Origin: a bacterium
Lineage (GTDB): Bacteria; UBP6; UBA1177
Reading direction: 5' to 3'
NCBI GenBank assembly: GCA_017645765.1
Contig: JAGCNV010000057.1
Coordinates: 1-64,000, forward strand
Length of the DNA stretch: 64,000 bases
Part shown: in pieces, positions 35,525 to 44,960 of the stretch
Numbering within the stretch: position 1 is the stretch's first letter
Layout of the letters: every line of letters begins with the position of its first letter
Notes under the pieces: generated by a model
Database searches by the model: none
Told to the model about the DNA's origin: nothing
Seen by the model: only the letters and a program-made list of their open reading frames with translations
Translations under genes and position numbers: made by a program

Positions 35525-37106
35525 ATGGAGAACAGATCTGATATTTATTATCAAATTGCCAATAGAAAGTTTATCGAAAATGAATATGGTAAATCACTAT
35601 GGGTACAAATTAGCGGACATAAGGAATTAAACGGGGCTGATGCACTTTTTGGTCTGTTTTGATCAAAAAAAATAAAGTAAAGATGGTTTTTAAAAATTCT
35701 GATTGGGATGTACATATAGAAGATGGAGGACCAGGTTTTAATGGAAATACGTATTGTAGCAATTTGTTAAGAGATGGATTTGAGTCATTACTATATTACA
35801 GGGAATTTGATGATATACACAAGCCGTTTGTTGAACTTTCCCAAGAGTTTATTCTGCTTAATAATCTCTATTTTGATGAACAGAAAAAAACATATTGCGC
35901 AATACTTAAAGATGGTACTGCAGAGGAAGTGGTGCGCGTAAGTGGAGACGATACCTTTATTATAAAACTACCATATTTAACACGATATGCGGCTGCAAAA
36001 CAGATGGCTGTTGTTTTATTTTATGATATCGAAATGAAATTTGATGTTGCTACAACAGAACTAGGGGTAAAAGAGTTTTCAGATAAACACAAAAACGAGA
36101 ATGTGTTTTACCAAATATGGGGTAGCGATTTAATCATGCCCCAAAATGCGTATAGTGTTTTAAGAGGGAAAAAGATTATTTATCCAAGACCTGTTGAAAC
36201 CTGTGGCTATTGGCCATTTGAAAAGGAAGAAGAGTTTGTGGATTTTGTAATCGGGCTTGATGAAAATTGCAATGAAAAATCATTCACATGTAATCCAGAT
36301 AAATTGGCAGATTATTTCGGGAATAATCCTGACGCACCGCTTTATCTAACTCCGGTGTTCTTTAAAAGAGAAGTGCTTCAAAAGTATATTTTACAACCGA
36401 ATTTGTATAATATTCGTGACGGGTATTTGGAATGTAAGGGGTTATGGGGAATTGAAATAGATAATCATCATAAAGATGTCATTTCAGTATATTTGGGTGA
36501 TTTGGGACAGCATTTGTCAGACTATATTGGAAAAGCTTCAATATTGTTTCAGATGAAGGTATAAGTGCCACATCACTTAAAAGAGACTTTCTATGCATCC
36601 CAGCTGATTCAGATATGATCGATCATAAGTTTAATGAACATTATGTTCAGACCAATGAGGCATGGAACAGACATTTTGGTTGGCCTTTATTCTTGCCTTT
36701 GACCAAAGATGATCAATATAATTTTGAAACACTAAGGATTCCGTTAGCAGAAGAGAGTCAATATGAGTTTGATGGATTAGTATTATCCCTTGTGAAGGTA
36801 CTTATTGATTCTTTGAATGAGAAAAAATTTCAAGAGAATATTGAAAGCAAAAAAGATCTTAAGGGGATAGGCAAATTAGAGAAATGGTTAAAAAGTTCAG
36901 GACATATTGATTTTGAAGTACACATAAAATTTCTTCGAAATTTACAAGAGTTGAGATCAAAAGGAACAGGTCACAGGAAAGGAAGTGGCTATGATAAAAT
37001 AGCATCTTATTTTGGTGTAGGTGACAAAAAATTAAAAGATGTATTTGAAGACATCCTTGAAAAAGCAGATGCTTTTTTAATGTATATGAATGAAATAGCC
37101 AAGTGA
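35525..37106 (+). pseudogene. Gene broken by two frameshifts, unknown family
   Basis: Three consecutive frames join into one protein of about 525 residues. Frame one (35,525-35,662) encodes MENRSDIYYQIANRKFIENE to ALFGLF and stops. Frame two (35,659-36,564) gives NSDWDVHIEDGGPGF to VYLGDLGQH. Frame three, open from about 36,510 upstream of its first ATG at 36,615, gives LYWKSFNIVSDEGISATSLK to MYMNEIAK at 37,106. Each step is consistent with loss of one base, near 35,640-35,660 and 36,505-36,525. The frame-three codons upstream of its first ATG read as good protein, which supports breakage rather than separate genes. Function unknown. Sequencing error or programmed frameshifting are alternatives. 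Confidence 0.65.
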
Positions 37107-37180
37107 TTGAATTTTGGAAATTTCTCTCTCCATAAATACTTGACCATTATATGCGTGAGAGTTTTGTGAAAAAAGAACAC

Positions 37181-37280
37181 GAAATTCTTTCAGGAGAAAT
37201 TTCCGCGAATGAAATTTCAGAATTTCCGGCGTGCAGGAATTCCTGTAGGAACAAGAATTTCCGAATCTCTGAAATTCTGG
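37181..37280. repeat. Cluster of GAAATTTC-like palindromic motifs
   Basis: About seven variants of GAAATTTC, GAATTTCC and GGAATTCC occur in 100 bases ahead of the GHKL gene. They may be operator sites or a decayed repeat. Confidence 0.45.
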
Positions 37281-37378
37281 AAAAAATCTGCTGTTTTCCA
37301 TGTTGATTTTTAACCAAAAATAAATAACATTTTGCGTTTTTACGGTTTGACCGAAGACTCTTTCGAAAGGTAGGAATC

Positions 37379-39295
37379 ATGGAAATTGGAATCACCGAAG
37401 CAATTCAACATTTTTTTTCATCACCCGCATTCAATTTAATTTATTCTGAAGCTTTAGCTAACGCATTGGATGCTGGCGCAACAAATATCTTAATCAATAT
37501 CAATATTGAATCATTTAGGAATGTAGAATCTCTTGAAATTGTTATTAAAGATGACGGGGAAGGGTTTACAGAAAAAAATTTTTCCAAGTTTTCTAAATTA
37601 TTGGCAAAAGATGACAAATCCCACAAAGGATTAGGGCGTCTGGTTTATTTAAAATACTTTAAAACTGTAGAAGTCGAGAGTGTTTTTGAAGAAACAAACA
37701 AACGGTCTTTTGTTTTTGACAACAATTTCAGAGGTGAATCTCAAAAAGAAAGTTTGGATGCTGGAGCAGAATCCTACACTAAACTAACTTTCAAAAATTT
37801 TGCAAACAAACAACTTAACACATACGAAAATATTAAAGCATCAAGCATAAAGGACTACCTAACAGCACAATTTCTTCCACGTTTGTTTTCATTCAAGCAA
37901 CAAAATAAAAATTTTCACATACAAATCTCAACTAATGTATCTGAAGAAAACACTGAAATGGAACTTTATTCCGAGACCCAATCCATTCAGAATTGTGATT
38001 TACCAGAATTAGAAGAAAAAGAAATTACAGATACTGGGCTGGACATATTCAACGAATCATTCAAGATTTTATACAATATCACCGAAAAATTTTCAGGGAA
38101 ACTTTCAACCGCAATTTGCGTTGACGGAAGAGCCATAGAAATTCCACTACTAAAAACAGAAAAGTTACCACCTAAAATAGGTGGAGTTTTCTTGTTAACC
38201 TCAAAGTTTTTAGATGAAAAAACCAATAATGACAGGCAAGAATTGATGTTGGAACCGTCAGACCGAAGAAAAATCGAGCAATTATTTGCTGAAAACATAT
38301 CAGAAATATTGAATAATAAATTCCCAGAAATAGCCGAACGCAACAAAGAAGTTTCTCAAAAACTCTCATCCCGTTATCCGCATTTGGAAGGATATTTCTC
38401 AAAAAAAGCAATATGCCTGTTGGATGAAAACAAAACATTGGATGATGCTCAAAGTAAATTCTTTAAAGAACAAAAAGAAATTTTAGGAGCATCTGAACTC
38501 AATGATGATTTATACAAAAAATCATTTCAACTTGCAACGCGTACCCTCGCTGAATATATTCTTTATCGCAATATTATTATAGAAAAAATCAAAAATACAG
38601 GTAAAGACAAAGAAGACAAAGAAGCTAAAATTCATAACATTATAACTCCAATGCAGACAACTCTTAATGCAAGAACTTTTATAAATGACATTTATATCAA
38701 CAATGCTTGGATCTTAGATGACAAATATATGGCTTATCAATCAATTCAGAGTGATAAAAACATTAAAGAACTTATTTCCAGCATTTCAGAAAAAGAGGAA
38801 TTGCAATCTGACGATTTGCGACCAGATTTAGCATTGGTTTTTTCAGATAATATTGAAAAAACACAGCATCCTGTCGATGTTGTTATAGTTGAACTCAAAA
38901 AGAAAGGCTTAGGATATTTAGACAACACAAGAGTGGTAGAGCAATTAAAACAAAGAGCAAGACGGTTATTGGGATTATATCCTGATAAAATTCAAAGGAT
39001 GTGGTTCTTTGGGATTGTTGAATTTGATAAAGAATTGAAAATCGAAATGAATGAAGAGTGGACTCCAATTTATTCTGAAGGAGAGTCTTATTACAGGTCA
39101 TTTTCTCTCCAAGCCATTGATAAAGATCTGAATCAAATTGGAGACAAAAAATATCCTGTATCTTTGACACTTTTATCTTTTGATGCTCTGTGGAAAGATG
39201 CAAAAACAAGAAATGACACATTTTTAACGATACTGAGAGAAAGTATTAAAAAATATACAAGCGATGGACAACAAAACCATGATCTTTCAAAATAA
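37379..39295 (+). CDS. GHKL (Hsp90/MutL-type) ATPase fused to a PD-(D/E)xK-like nuclease
   Basis: 638 residues. The N-terminal ATPase has the N box SEALANALDAGA (E24, N28), the G1 box DDGEG (58-62) and the G2 box HKGLGRL (82-88). A transducer-like middle follows. The C-terminal part has RPDLALVF (D483) and VVIVELKKKG (E505, K507), then VVEQLKQRARR with Q522, a PD-(D/E)xK-type active site. GHKL-nuclease fusions are frequent in bacterial defence loci, and I infer nucleotide-gated cleavage of invading DNA. The ribosome site is weak (AAGGTAGG). Cotranscription with the next gene is likely (50-base gap). Confidence 0.85.
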   Translation: MEIGITEAIQHFFSSPAFNLIYSEALANALDAGATNILININIESFRNVESLEIVIKDDGEGFTEKNFSKFSKLLAKDDKSHKGLGRLVYLKYFKTVEVESVFEETNKRSFVFDNNFRGESQKESLDAGAESYTKLTFKNFANKQLNTYENIKASSIKDYLTAQFLPRLFSFKQQNKNFHIQISTNVSEENTEMELYSETQSIQNCDLPELEEKEITDTGLDIFNESFKILYNITEKFSGKLSTAICVDGRAIEIPLLKTEKLPPKIGGVFLLTSKFLDEKTNNDRQELMLEPSDRRKIEQLFAENISEILNNKFPEIAERNKEVSQKLSSRYPHLEGYFSKKAICLLDENKTLDDAQSKFFKEQKEILGASELNDDLYKKSFQLATRTLAEYILYRNIIIEKIKNTGKDKEDKEAKIHNIITPMQTTLNARTFINDIYINNAWILDDKYMAYQSIQSDKNIKELISSISEKEELQSDDLRPDLALVFSDNIEKTQHPVDVVIVELKKKGLGYLDNTRVVEQLKQRARRLLGLYPDKIQRMWFFGIVEFDKELKIEMNEEWTPIYSEGESYYRSFSLQAIDKDLNQIGDKKYPVSLTLLSFDALWKDAKTRNDTFLTILRESIKKYTSDGQQNHDLSK

Positions 39296-39345
39296 ACTTT
39301 TGGGGGATTGGAACATATTCCTTGTTTTTAACATTGGGTACTAAA

Positions 39346-40257
39346 ATGATTGAAATTTTGCAAAACGACAATGTGATAGATAATATGCAAATTATTAACG
39401 AAATTGATTCTGTCAGACACCTTGTAGATGTTTCAAATAGTACTGTTGCCAACGGACTAAGTACCATAAATACTATACTTGTTGCAGCCACAATAGTTAT
39501 AGGCATTGTTGGTGTTGTAGGAATTTTACTTGGCATATATGTATCACATAAAACGACAAAAGTCTCTGATATGTTGGCTAAAATAAAAGAAAAAGAGAAT
39601 GATATCGCTGCTTTAAAAAACAAAATAGAAGAGAAAGAAACAAAAGTTATTTCATTAGCAAAAAAAATTGAAGACATCAATGACAAAATTCAAAGTGATA
39701 TAAGTGGGTTATATCAAAAATTGCGTAAAGAAGAAACTCGGACATTATTACAACGTTTGGAAGAAGAACCTTTCGATATAAATAACCTTTTTTATTCACT
39801 TGCGACACGCCAACTAGATGAGGAATTTTTCCCAATTTTAAAGAAAGCTTTTATAAAATTTTGGACCTCGAATGACAATGAAATAAAATCAAAATCGATC
39901 GGGAACTACATAAATGTTTTGTTTCAGGAGTATTTGTATAAGACTGTATTAGACAATGAAATACGACCTAACATCGTAAACTATCAATTTTTTAAAATGT
40001 TCATGAAATGTGCTTTCTCAAGAGATATGATAAAATCCACCAATGATTTTTGCTCAGCTTTGTCGCACCCCAATACTTCTTTTGATAAAGTCACATTATT
40101 GGCTGACTACTTAAAAGCTTTAAACGAATCCAAATATAAATATTCGCCTGACTTAAAAAAGATTTTTCAAGAAAATGTGGATAGCTCTATTTTGTTTGAT
40201 GCTATAAAAAAATGTGAGGCAGATGAAATCAATTTGGCGATGTTTAAAGAGGTTTAA
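39346..40257 (+). CDS. Single-pass membrane protein with coiled coil
   Basis: 303 residues from the ATG at 39,346; an in-frame TTG at 39,322 is possible. One transmembrane segment (TILVAATIVIGIVGVVGILLGIY in two halves, about residues 45-67) is followed by a long Lys/Glu coiled coil (AKIKEKENDIAALKNKIEEK) and a ~170-residue helical C-terminal domain. No family was recognised. It is embedded between the GHKL-nuclease and the DUF2075 gene, so it may be the membrane sensor or effector of the same module. Confidence 0.8.
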   Translation: MIEILQNDNVIDNMQIINEIDSVRHLVDVSNSTVANGLSTINTILVAATIVIGIVGVVGILLGIYVSHKTTKVSDMLAKIKEKENDIAALKNKIEEKETKVISLAKKIEDINDKIQSDISGLYQKLRKEETRTLLQRLEEEPFDINNLFYSLATRQLDEEFFPILKKAFIKFWTSNDNEIKSKSIGNYINVLFQEYLYKTVLDNEIRPNIVNYQFFKMFMKCAFSRDMIKSTNDFCSALSHPNTSFDKVTLLADYLKALNESKYKYSPDLKKIFQENVDSSILFDAIKKCEADEINLAMFKEV

Positions 40258-40258
40258 A

Positions 40259-40366
40259 ATGATAAAAGCAGTTCAGCAAATTGCCGATGCGCTGGGAATC
40301 GACTCGTATAAGTTGCTAGTAAATAACGAAGCAAGCGAAACAAAAACAAAAAAGCAAAATAAATAA
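40259..40366 (+). CDS. 35-residue micro-protein between two island genes
   Basis: The ATG lies one base after the stop of the membrane gene with AGAGG upstream, and its stop overlaps the next start as TAATG. The sequence begins MIKAVQQIADALGIDSYKLL and ends Lys-rich. The tight junctions on both sides suggest translational coupling. Its G/C-richer first half differs from the island genes, so a remnant is also possible. Confidence 0.5.
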   Translation: MIKAVQQIADALGIDSYKLLVNNEASETKTKKQNK

Positions 40367-42417
40367 TGCCAAACAGATGTTTATATATATCCGCTTTTAA
40401 AGAATTTTTGGATGCAGATCCTTTATCAATTCTTGGAACAATCAACAGCAATTATCATGGAGAGACATTAACAACTACCATTGAAGCATGGGCGTCAGAA
40501 ATTGATTTGTTGCAAAACATTCTAACACCATGGAAATATGAGAATGCACAGATTGTGTTTGAATACGAAATTCCAAGACTTGGCAAACGAATAGATGTAA
40601 TTCTTTTGCTTCGAGGCATAATATTTTGTCTTGAATTTAAAATAGGCCAAAAAACTGCATTACAAGCAGATTTAGAACAGGTTATGGATTATGCTCTTGA
40701 CTTAAAAAATTTTCACAAATTTAGCCATGATAAAGTCATTGTACCAATATTAATTCCAACGCAGCACAATAAAACGACAGAATCCTTTCAACCATCTGTA
40801 TATAATGACAAAATTTATAACACTTTAATATCTGGATCAACTGAATTACAATCGCTAATAAATAATGTTCTTTCGCATGAAAGAGCTTTTAATTCATCAA
40901 TTACAATTGAGAATTGGATAATTAGTCCTTACGCTCCGACACCAACCATTATTGAGGCGGCAAAAGCTCTCTATGAAAATCATTCAGTGGAAGATATTAC
41001 AAGACATGAAGCAGATAAAGTATCTACAGATAGAACTATTAATTATATTTTGAATGTTATTCAGGAGAGCAAAGAGGAACAAAAGAAATCCATTTGCTTC
41101 GTCACAGGCGTTCCTGGCGCCGGCAAAACATTGGTTGGACTTAATGTCGCTGTTCAACAAGAATCCAATGAAGATTTAGCAGTTTATTTATCAGGAAATG
41201 GTCCATTAGTTGCAGTTCTTACCGAAGCTCTGACACGCGATAAACAAGCTCAAGAAAAAGCACGAGGAATAAAAATAACTAAGAAAACTGCCGAAAGTGA
41301 AGTTAAGCGTTTTATCCAAATCATCCATCGTTACCGCGATAATATGCTTAACAAAGTTAAACTGGTGGATGGCGAACTGAAAATAGATCCGACAAAAGAA
41401 TTGAAAGACAAATTCGCTGGTTATGGTGAAGTAGAAAACATTGCCATATTCGACGAAGCCCAGCGTTCGTGGGACAAAGAACATATCGCTTCTTGGCTTA
41501 AACGGAAGAAGGGTTTTGCTGATTTTCCGATGTCGGAAGGCGAATTTCTCATTTGGTCACTTGATCAACGCAAAGATTGGGCCGTAATAGTTTGCCTTGT
41601 AGGTGGTGGTCAGGAAATAAATACCGGAGAAGCCGGTATTGGCGAATGGATTCGTGCTCTAAATGAGACATTTCCAGATTGGCAGGTTTATATTTCCAGT
41701 CAATTAACAGCCAAAGAATACGCAGAAGGAAAAGTTGAAGAGTTATTGCAAAATAATCCTCATGTTATTTATTCTGATGACTTACATCTTGCTGTATCTA
41801 TGCGGAGTTTCCGAGCAGAAAGTTTATCAAATTTAGTCCATAATTTGTTAGATGGAAATATTAGTAAGGCTCGTGAAATATACAATTCTATTGCAGACCG
41901 ATATCCTATTGTCCTGACGAGAGATCTTAAAAAAGCAAAGGATTGGCTAAAACAAAAAGCGAGAGGCCATGAAAGATATGGAATGGTCGTTTCTTCAAAG
42001 GCTTATCGTTTAAAACCACTTGCTATCGATGTGCGTTGCAAACCTGACACTGTCCACTGGTTTTTGGATGATATCAATGATGTTCGTTCGTCTTTATTTC
42101 TGGAAGATGCCGCAAGCGAATTCGATATTCAAGGCCTTGAATTAGATTGGACTTGCCTTGTCTGGGATGGTGATTTGCGCCGAAACAAAAATTCATGGGA
42201 ATATTATGAGTTCAATGGCGGCTGCAAATGGAACCGCATAAACAAAGAAGAACGCAAATCTTATCAACTTAACGCATATCGCGTCTTGTTGACCCGCGCA
42301 AGACAAGGAATGATCATTTGTGTGCCTGAAGGAAATCCTGAAGATTCAACAAGACTTCCCGAATTTTACGATGGCATTTACGATTACCTGAAATCCCTTG
42401 GAATAAAAGAAATTTAA
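40366..42417 (+). CDS. PD-(D/E)xK-like nuclease fused to a DUF2075 P-loop NTPase
   Basis: 683 residues. The N-terminal ~200 residues contain RIDVILL (D77) and FCLEFKIG (E90, K92), a nuclease-like core. The DUF2075 domain has Walker A TGVPGAGKT (247-255), Walker B IFDEAQ (D363, E364) and a helicase-like C-terminus ending in AYRVLLTRARQGMIICVPEG. DUF2075 proteins are superfamily-1-like helicases often found in defence regions. It starts within the stop of the 35-residue ORF. I infer DNA processing in the same system as the GHKL-nuclease. Confidence 0.9.
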   Translation: MPNRCLYISAFKEFLDADPLSILGTINSNYHGETLTTTIEAWASEIDLLQNILTPWKYENAQIVFEYEIPRLGKRIDVILLLRGIIFCLEFKIGQKTALQADLEQVMDYALDLKNFHKFSHDKVIVPILIPTQHNKTTESFQPSVYNDKIYNTLISGSTELQSLINNVLSHERAFNSSITIENWIISPYAPTPTIIEAAKALYENHSVEDITRHEADKVSTDRTINYILNVIQESKEEQKKSICFVTGVPGAGKTLVGLNVAVQQESNEDLAVYLSGNGPLVAVLTEALTRDKQAQEKARGIKITKKTAESEVKRFIQIIHRYRDNMLNKVKLVDGELKIDPTKELKDKFAGYGEVENIAIFDEAQRSWDKEHIASWLKRKKGFADFPMSEGEFLIWSLDQRKDWAVIVCLVGGGQEINTGEAGIGEWIRALNETFPDWQVYISSQLTAKEYAEGKVEELLQNNPHVIYSDDLHLAVSMRSFRAESLSNLVHNLLDGNISKAREIYNSIADRYPIVLTRDLKKAKDWLKQKARGHERYGMVVSSKAYRLKPLAIDVRCKPDTVHWFLDDINDVRSSLFLEDAASEFDIQGLELDWTCLVWDGDLRRNKNSWEYYEFNGGCKWNRINKEERKSYQLNAYRVLLTRARQGMIICVPEGNPEDSTRLPEFYDGIYDYLKSLGIKEI

Positions 42418-42420
42418 CTA

Positions 42421-42678
42421 TTCTGGCGGTCCAAAATCTCCCGCAACCGAGAACGCGACCTCAAAAACTACAAAACCTTGCAGGAAGCCGGCTGGAATGT
42501 GATCGTTGTCTGGGAATGCGGGCTGAAATCATCCTCTTTCGAAGAGACGATGGCGAAAGTCATCTCCAAAATCGGCAAAGACCCGCAAAAACCTTTTGAA
42601 TACCCCGCCCCCGACAGCGGTTTCGCCGTCGCCGCGGAACCGGAAGCGGAATACAAGGCAAAACCAAAAGAAAATTGA
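42421..42678 (+). pseudogene. vsr: Truncated very-short-patch repair endonuclease (C-terminal half)
   Basis: The frame open from 42,421 reads FWRSKISRNRERDLKNYKTL and then EAGWNVIVVWECGLK, the conserved C-terminal half of Vsr, which nicks T:G mismatches left at 5-methylcytosine sites. The N-terminal half, with the catalytic Asp and zinc-binding residues, is absent; immediately upstream is the DUF2075 stop codon. The remnant has host-like composition, so the island probably replaced the 5' end of a vsr gene. No matching N-terminal half was seen at the left edge. Confidence 0.8.
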
Positions 42679-42717
42679 TAATTATCTCATAGCCTTCCTT
42701 TAATTTTCAGATATTTC

Positions 42718-42726
42718 TGCTATAAT
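42718..42726 (+). promoter_or_regulatory. Extended -10 promoter element
   Basis: TGCTATAAT at 42,718-42,726, 33 bases before the AlbA_2 start; no good -35 was seen. Confidence 0.5.
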
Positions 42727-42758
42727 TGCAGGCTTTTGATTTTTTTTCAGAGGTAAAA

Positions 42759-43532
42759 ATGGCTATTCCGATAAACATAAAAGATTTGCTGAACAAGCAG
42801 AAAATCGAATCGAACAGGATCGAATTTAAGAAAGGTTGGAATCCTACGAGCATATACCATTCGATATGCGCTTTTGCCAATGATTTCGAAGATCTTGGAG
42901 GCGGATATATTCTTGTCGGAGTAAGTGCCAAAGAAAATAGCGGCTTGGCTATACGCCCGATCGAAGGTCTACTGCTTGAAGAAATAGACAAAATCCTTAA
43001 AGAAATGGTTGGCTACAACAACAAAATTTCGCCGTATTATATGCCGAGAACCAGCGTGGAAGAAGTTGACGGGAAACATCTTCTTGTCATCTGGTGCCCG
43101 GCCGGAATCAACAGACCTTATTCAGCTCCTGAAAACGTAATGTCGAAGACATCCAAAGAACATTTTTACATAAGAAGCGGAACAAGCAGCATTGTTGCTA
43201 AAGGCGAACTTCAGAAAAACGGTTCGTCTCGTGCTGTCATCGAAACAAATGAAGAACGCTCATTCATCAATATCTTTATCCCGATACATGAAGGTTGCGG
43301 TGACACCGTAATATTAAATGTCCCTCAAGATGTCCCTCAAGATGTCCCTCAGGACGAAGATCTCGACAGATGGATAGAAGAACAGATCTTAAAAGATCCT
43401 AATATTACAACACAAAAATTAGCAGAACTTTGTAATAGAAGTTCAAAAACCATCAAACGCCACATTTTAAAACTTCCGCATATCAAGTACATCGGTAGCG
43501 GGCAAAACGGTCATTGGGAGATCAAAAAGTAA
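42759..43532 (+). CDS. AlbA_2/Schlafen-domain protein with winged-helix end
   Basis: 257 residues from the ATG at 42,759 with AGAGG upstream. The N-terminus is the AlbA_2 fold (IESNRIEFKKGWNPTSIYHS to GGGYILVGV). A linker contains three VPQD units, and the C-terminus has a helix-turn-helix (TTQKLAELCNRSSKTIKRHI). Such proteins are usually longer, with an ATPase-like middle; here that part is mostly absent. It may act as a regulator or nuclease. Composition is host-like, so it is not clearly part of the AT-rich island. Confidence 0.87.
   Translation: MAIPINIKDLLNKQKIESNRIEFKKGWNPTSIYHSICAFANDFEDLGGGYILVGVSAKENSGLAIRPIEGLLLEEIDKILKEMVGYNNKISPYYMPRTSVEEVDGKHLLVIWCPAGINRPYSAPENVMSKTSKEHFYIRSGTSSIVAKGELQKNGSSRAVIETNEERSFINIFIPIHEGCGDTVILNVPQDVPQDVPQDEDLDRWIEEQILKDPNITTQKLAELCNRSSKTIKRHILKLPHIKYIGSGQNGHWEIKK
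43320..43355 (+). repeat. Three 12-bp tandem repeats encoding VPQD
   Basis: GTCCCTCAAGAT occurs three times (the last copy with two changes), in the linker before the helix-turn-helix. Such VPQD runs are common linkers in AlbA_2 proteins. Confidence 0.8.
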
Positions 43533-43559
43533 TTTAATTAACAATTTCAGGTGCTTATA

Positions 43560-44960
43560 ATGAGAAAACTCAATTTTTCGGTTCACTTTTTTCTTTATTC
43601 GCTTCTTGCTTATATTTTTTATATAATCTATTTCGTGCTCATCAAAAAAGTCGATTACTTCTTCGGGCTCTACTACTTCACTCCGGCTTATATATTTGTT
43701 TTCATTAAACTTTTTTCGACAGGGATCAAAAAGCTGCCTTGGGTCGCCCTTTTCGCGCTCATTCCTTTCGCCCTTTCAGTTTTCCTAACTTTTGCCGATC
43801 ATCCTTTCCAGGGTTGGGAAGTTTCCGGCTTTATCCCGGTAGTGATCCTGACATCGTATCTTTTCAAAAGCTCCAAAGGCTCGCCTACCCCGCTTGAAAT
43901 CAGGGTCATGCCCAAAATCATAAAGTGCTTTTTAGCGATAGTTCTTTTTTTCGGGATCATCCATTTTTTCAAGACGAAATCGCTTTATGACGCTCTTCTT
44001 CTCGTTGTAACGCTTTACTCCCCCGCTCCGATCGCCGCAGCGACCGCCCTTTTCATCAATTTCATCGTTACGACGACCGCGGCTTCGGTCCTTCTCAACA
44101 ACATGAAATTCTTCAACAACGAAGCTAAGATCTCGCGCCTCGTATTCGATACAGACAAGTATCTCAACATCCCTCACCTCAACCTTTCAGGGATCGAGAC
44201 AGTTGAAAGTGTCAAAAAAGAGGATTTCATGCAGATGATCGCCAGACTCAATCAGGCTGCCGAAAACGATCCTGAACAGACGAAAGATATCGGCAAAAAC
44301 AAATGTTTCTCGCATACTTTCGAAGACGGAAAAACACTCACGATGGCGCCGCTCCACGTTCTGATCTCGGAAAAGCACTGCTCGGCTGAAGGACTTTCGA
44401 TCCCCAAAAAAGACGCCGACAGCGAACACATCGCCCTCGCGGAAGGCAGTAAAGTCATCGGCTACTACACGATCGACAAGGTAAAACCGGCCGAAAACGC
44501 CGCCTTTCTCGAACTTTTCGACAAAAAATTCGGCATAAAAACAATCATCGCGAATCCTGTGAAGCCGCAGCTCTGGCAGAATATCGAAACAAAAACTTCG
44601 CTTGACGAGATCGAACTAAATCGCGACGATATCCTGATCTCAGGAGAAGAACACGAAAACACTGCTGCGATCCAGGCGCTCTGGGGCGGAACCGACACCG
44701 CGAAAGGGGATGTCTTCATCACCAAACCTTTCATGAAGACACTCCTCAACTTCATCATCGTTTCGAGGAACATTCCTGAAAAAATCGTGAAAGGGGCGGT
44801 TTTCTGCTCGCTCCCGTTCCTCTTCCAGCTTTTTGCGGTATCGTTCGGTGTCATCACGCCGCAACTCTCGTCAGTCATAGTTCTGACATCGTTTTTCATA
44901 ACGATCGTCTATATTTTCTACATCAGACCGGTTTCAAAGAACACGCTGACGGATAAGTAA
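43560..44960 (+). CDS. Multi-pass membrane protein of unknown function
   Basis: 466 residues, taking the ATG at 43,560 with AGGTG upstream. The N-terminal ~170 residues hold about six hydrophobic segments, then a ~200-residue soluble region (LVFDTDKYLNIPHLNLSGIE to SGEEHENTAAIQALWGGTD) and two C-terminal hydrophobic segments. The soluble part includes a KVIGYYTIDKVKP stretch reminiscent of P-type ATPase or haloacid-dehalogenase-like modules, but no DKTGT motif is present. The next gene starts directly at its stop codon, so the two are coupled. Confidence 0.82.
   Translation: MRKLNFSVHFFLYSLLAYIFYIIYFVLIKKVDYFFGLYYFTPAYIFVFIKLFSTGIKKLPWVALFALIPFALSVFLTFADHPFQGWEVSGFIPVVILTSYLFKSSKGSPTPLEIRVMPKIIKCFLAIVLFFGIIHFFKTKSLYDALLLVVTLYSPAPIAAATALFINFIVTTTAASVLLNNMKFFNNEAKISRLVFDTDKYLNIPHLNLSGIETVESVKKEDFMQMIARLNQAAENDPEQTKDIGKNKCFSHTFEDGKTLTMAPLHVLISEKHCSAEGLSIPKKDADSEHIALAEGSKVIGYYTIDKVKPAENAAFLELFDKKFGIKTIIANPVKPQLWQNIETKTSLDEIELNRDDILISGEEHENTAAIQALWGGTDTAKGDVFITKPFMKTLLNFIIVSRNIPEKIVKGAVFCSLPFLFQLFAVSFGVITPQLSSVIVLTSFFITIVYIFYIRPVSKNTLTDK

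Larger units (their letters stand above)
35413..42420 (+). other. AT-rich putative defence island
   Basis: Genes from here to the DUF2075 stop are markedly richer in A and T, with AT-ending codons, than the flanks. The right edge is sharp: the DUF2075 stop (42,415-42,417) is followed within four bases by the middle of a vsr gene with host-like composition. The left edge is less clear and lies between the antitoxin gene and 35,525. Contents are a broken gene, a GHKL-nuclease, a membrane coiled-coil protein, a 35-residue ORF and a nuclease-NTPase. Confidence 0.65.

Noticed and set aside
37150-37308. A 51-residue frame (MRESFVKKEHEILSGEISAN onward) before the GHKL gene
   Set aside because: It is made of the GAAATTTC repeats, lacks a ribosome site and has no recognisable fold. 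A regulatory or repeat origin is more likely.
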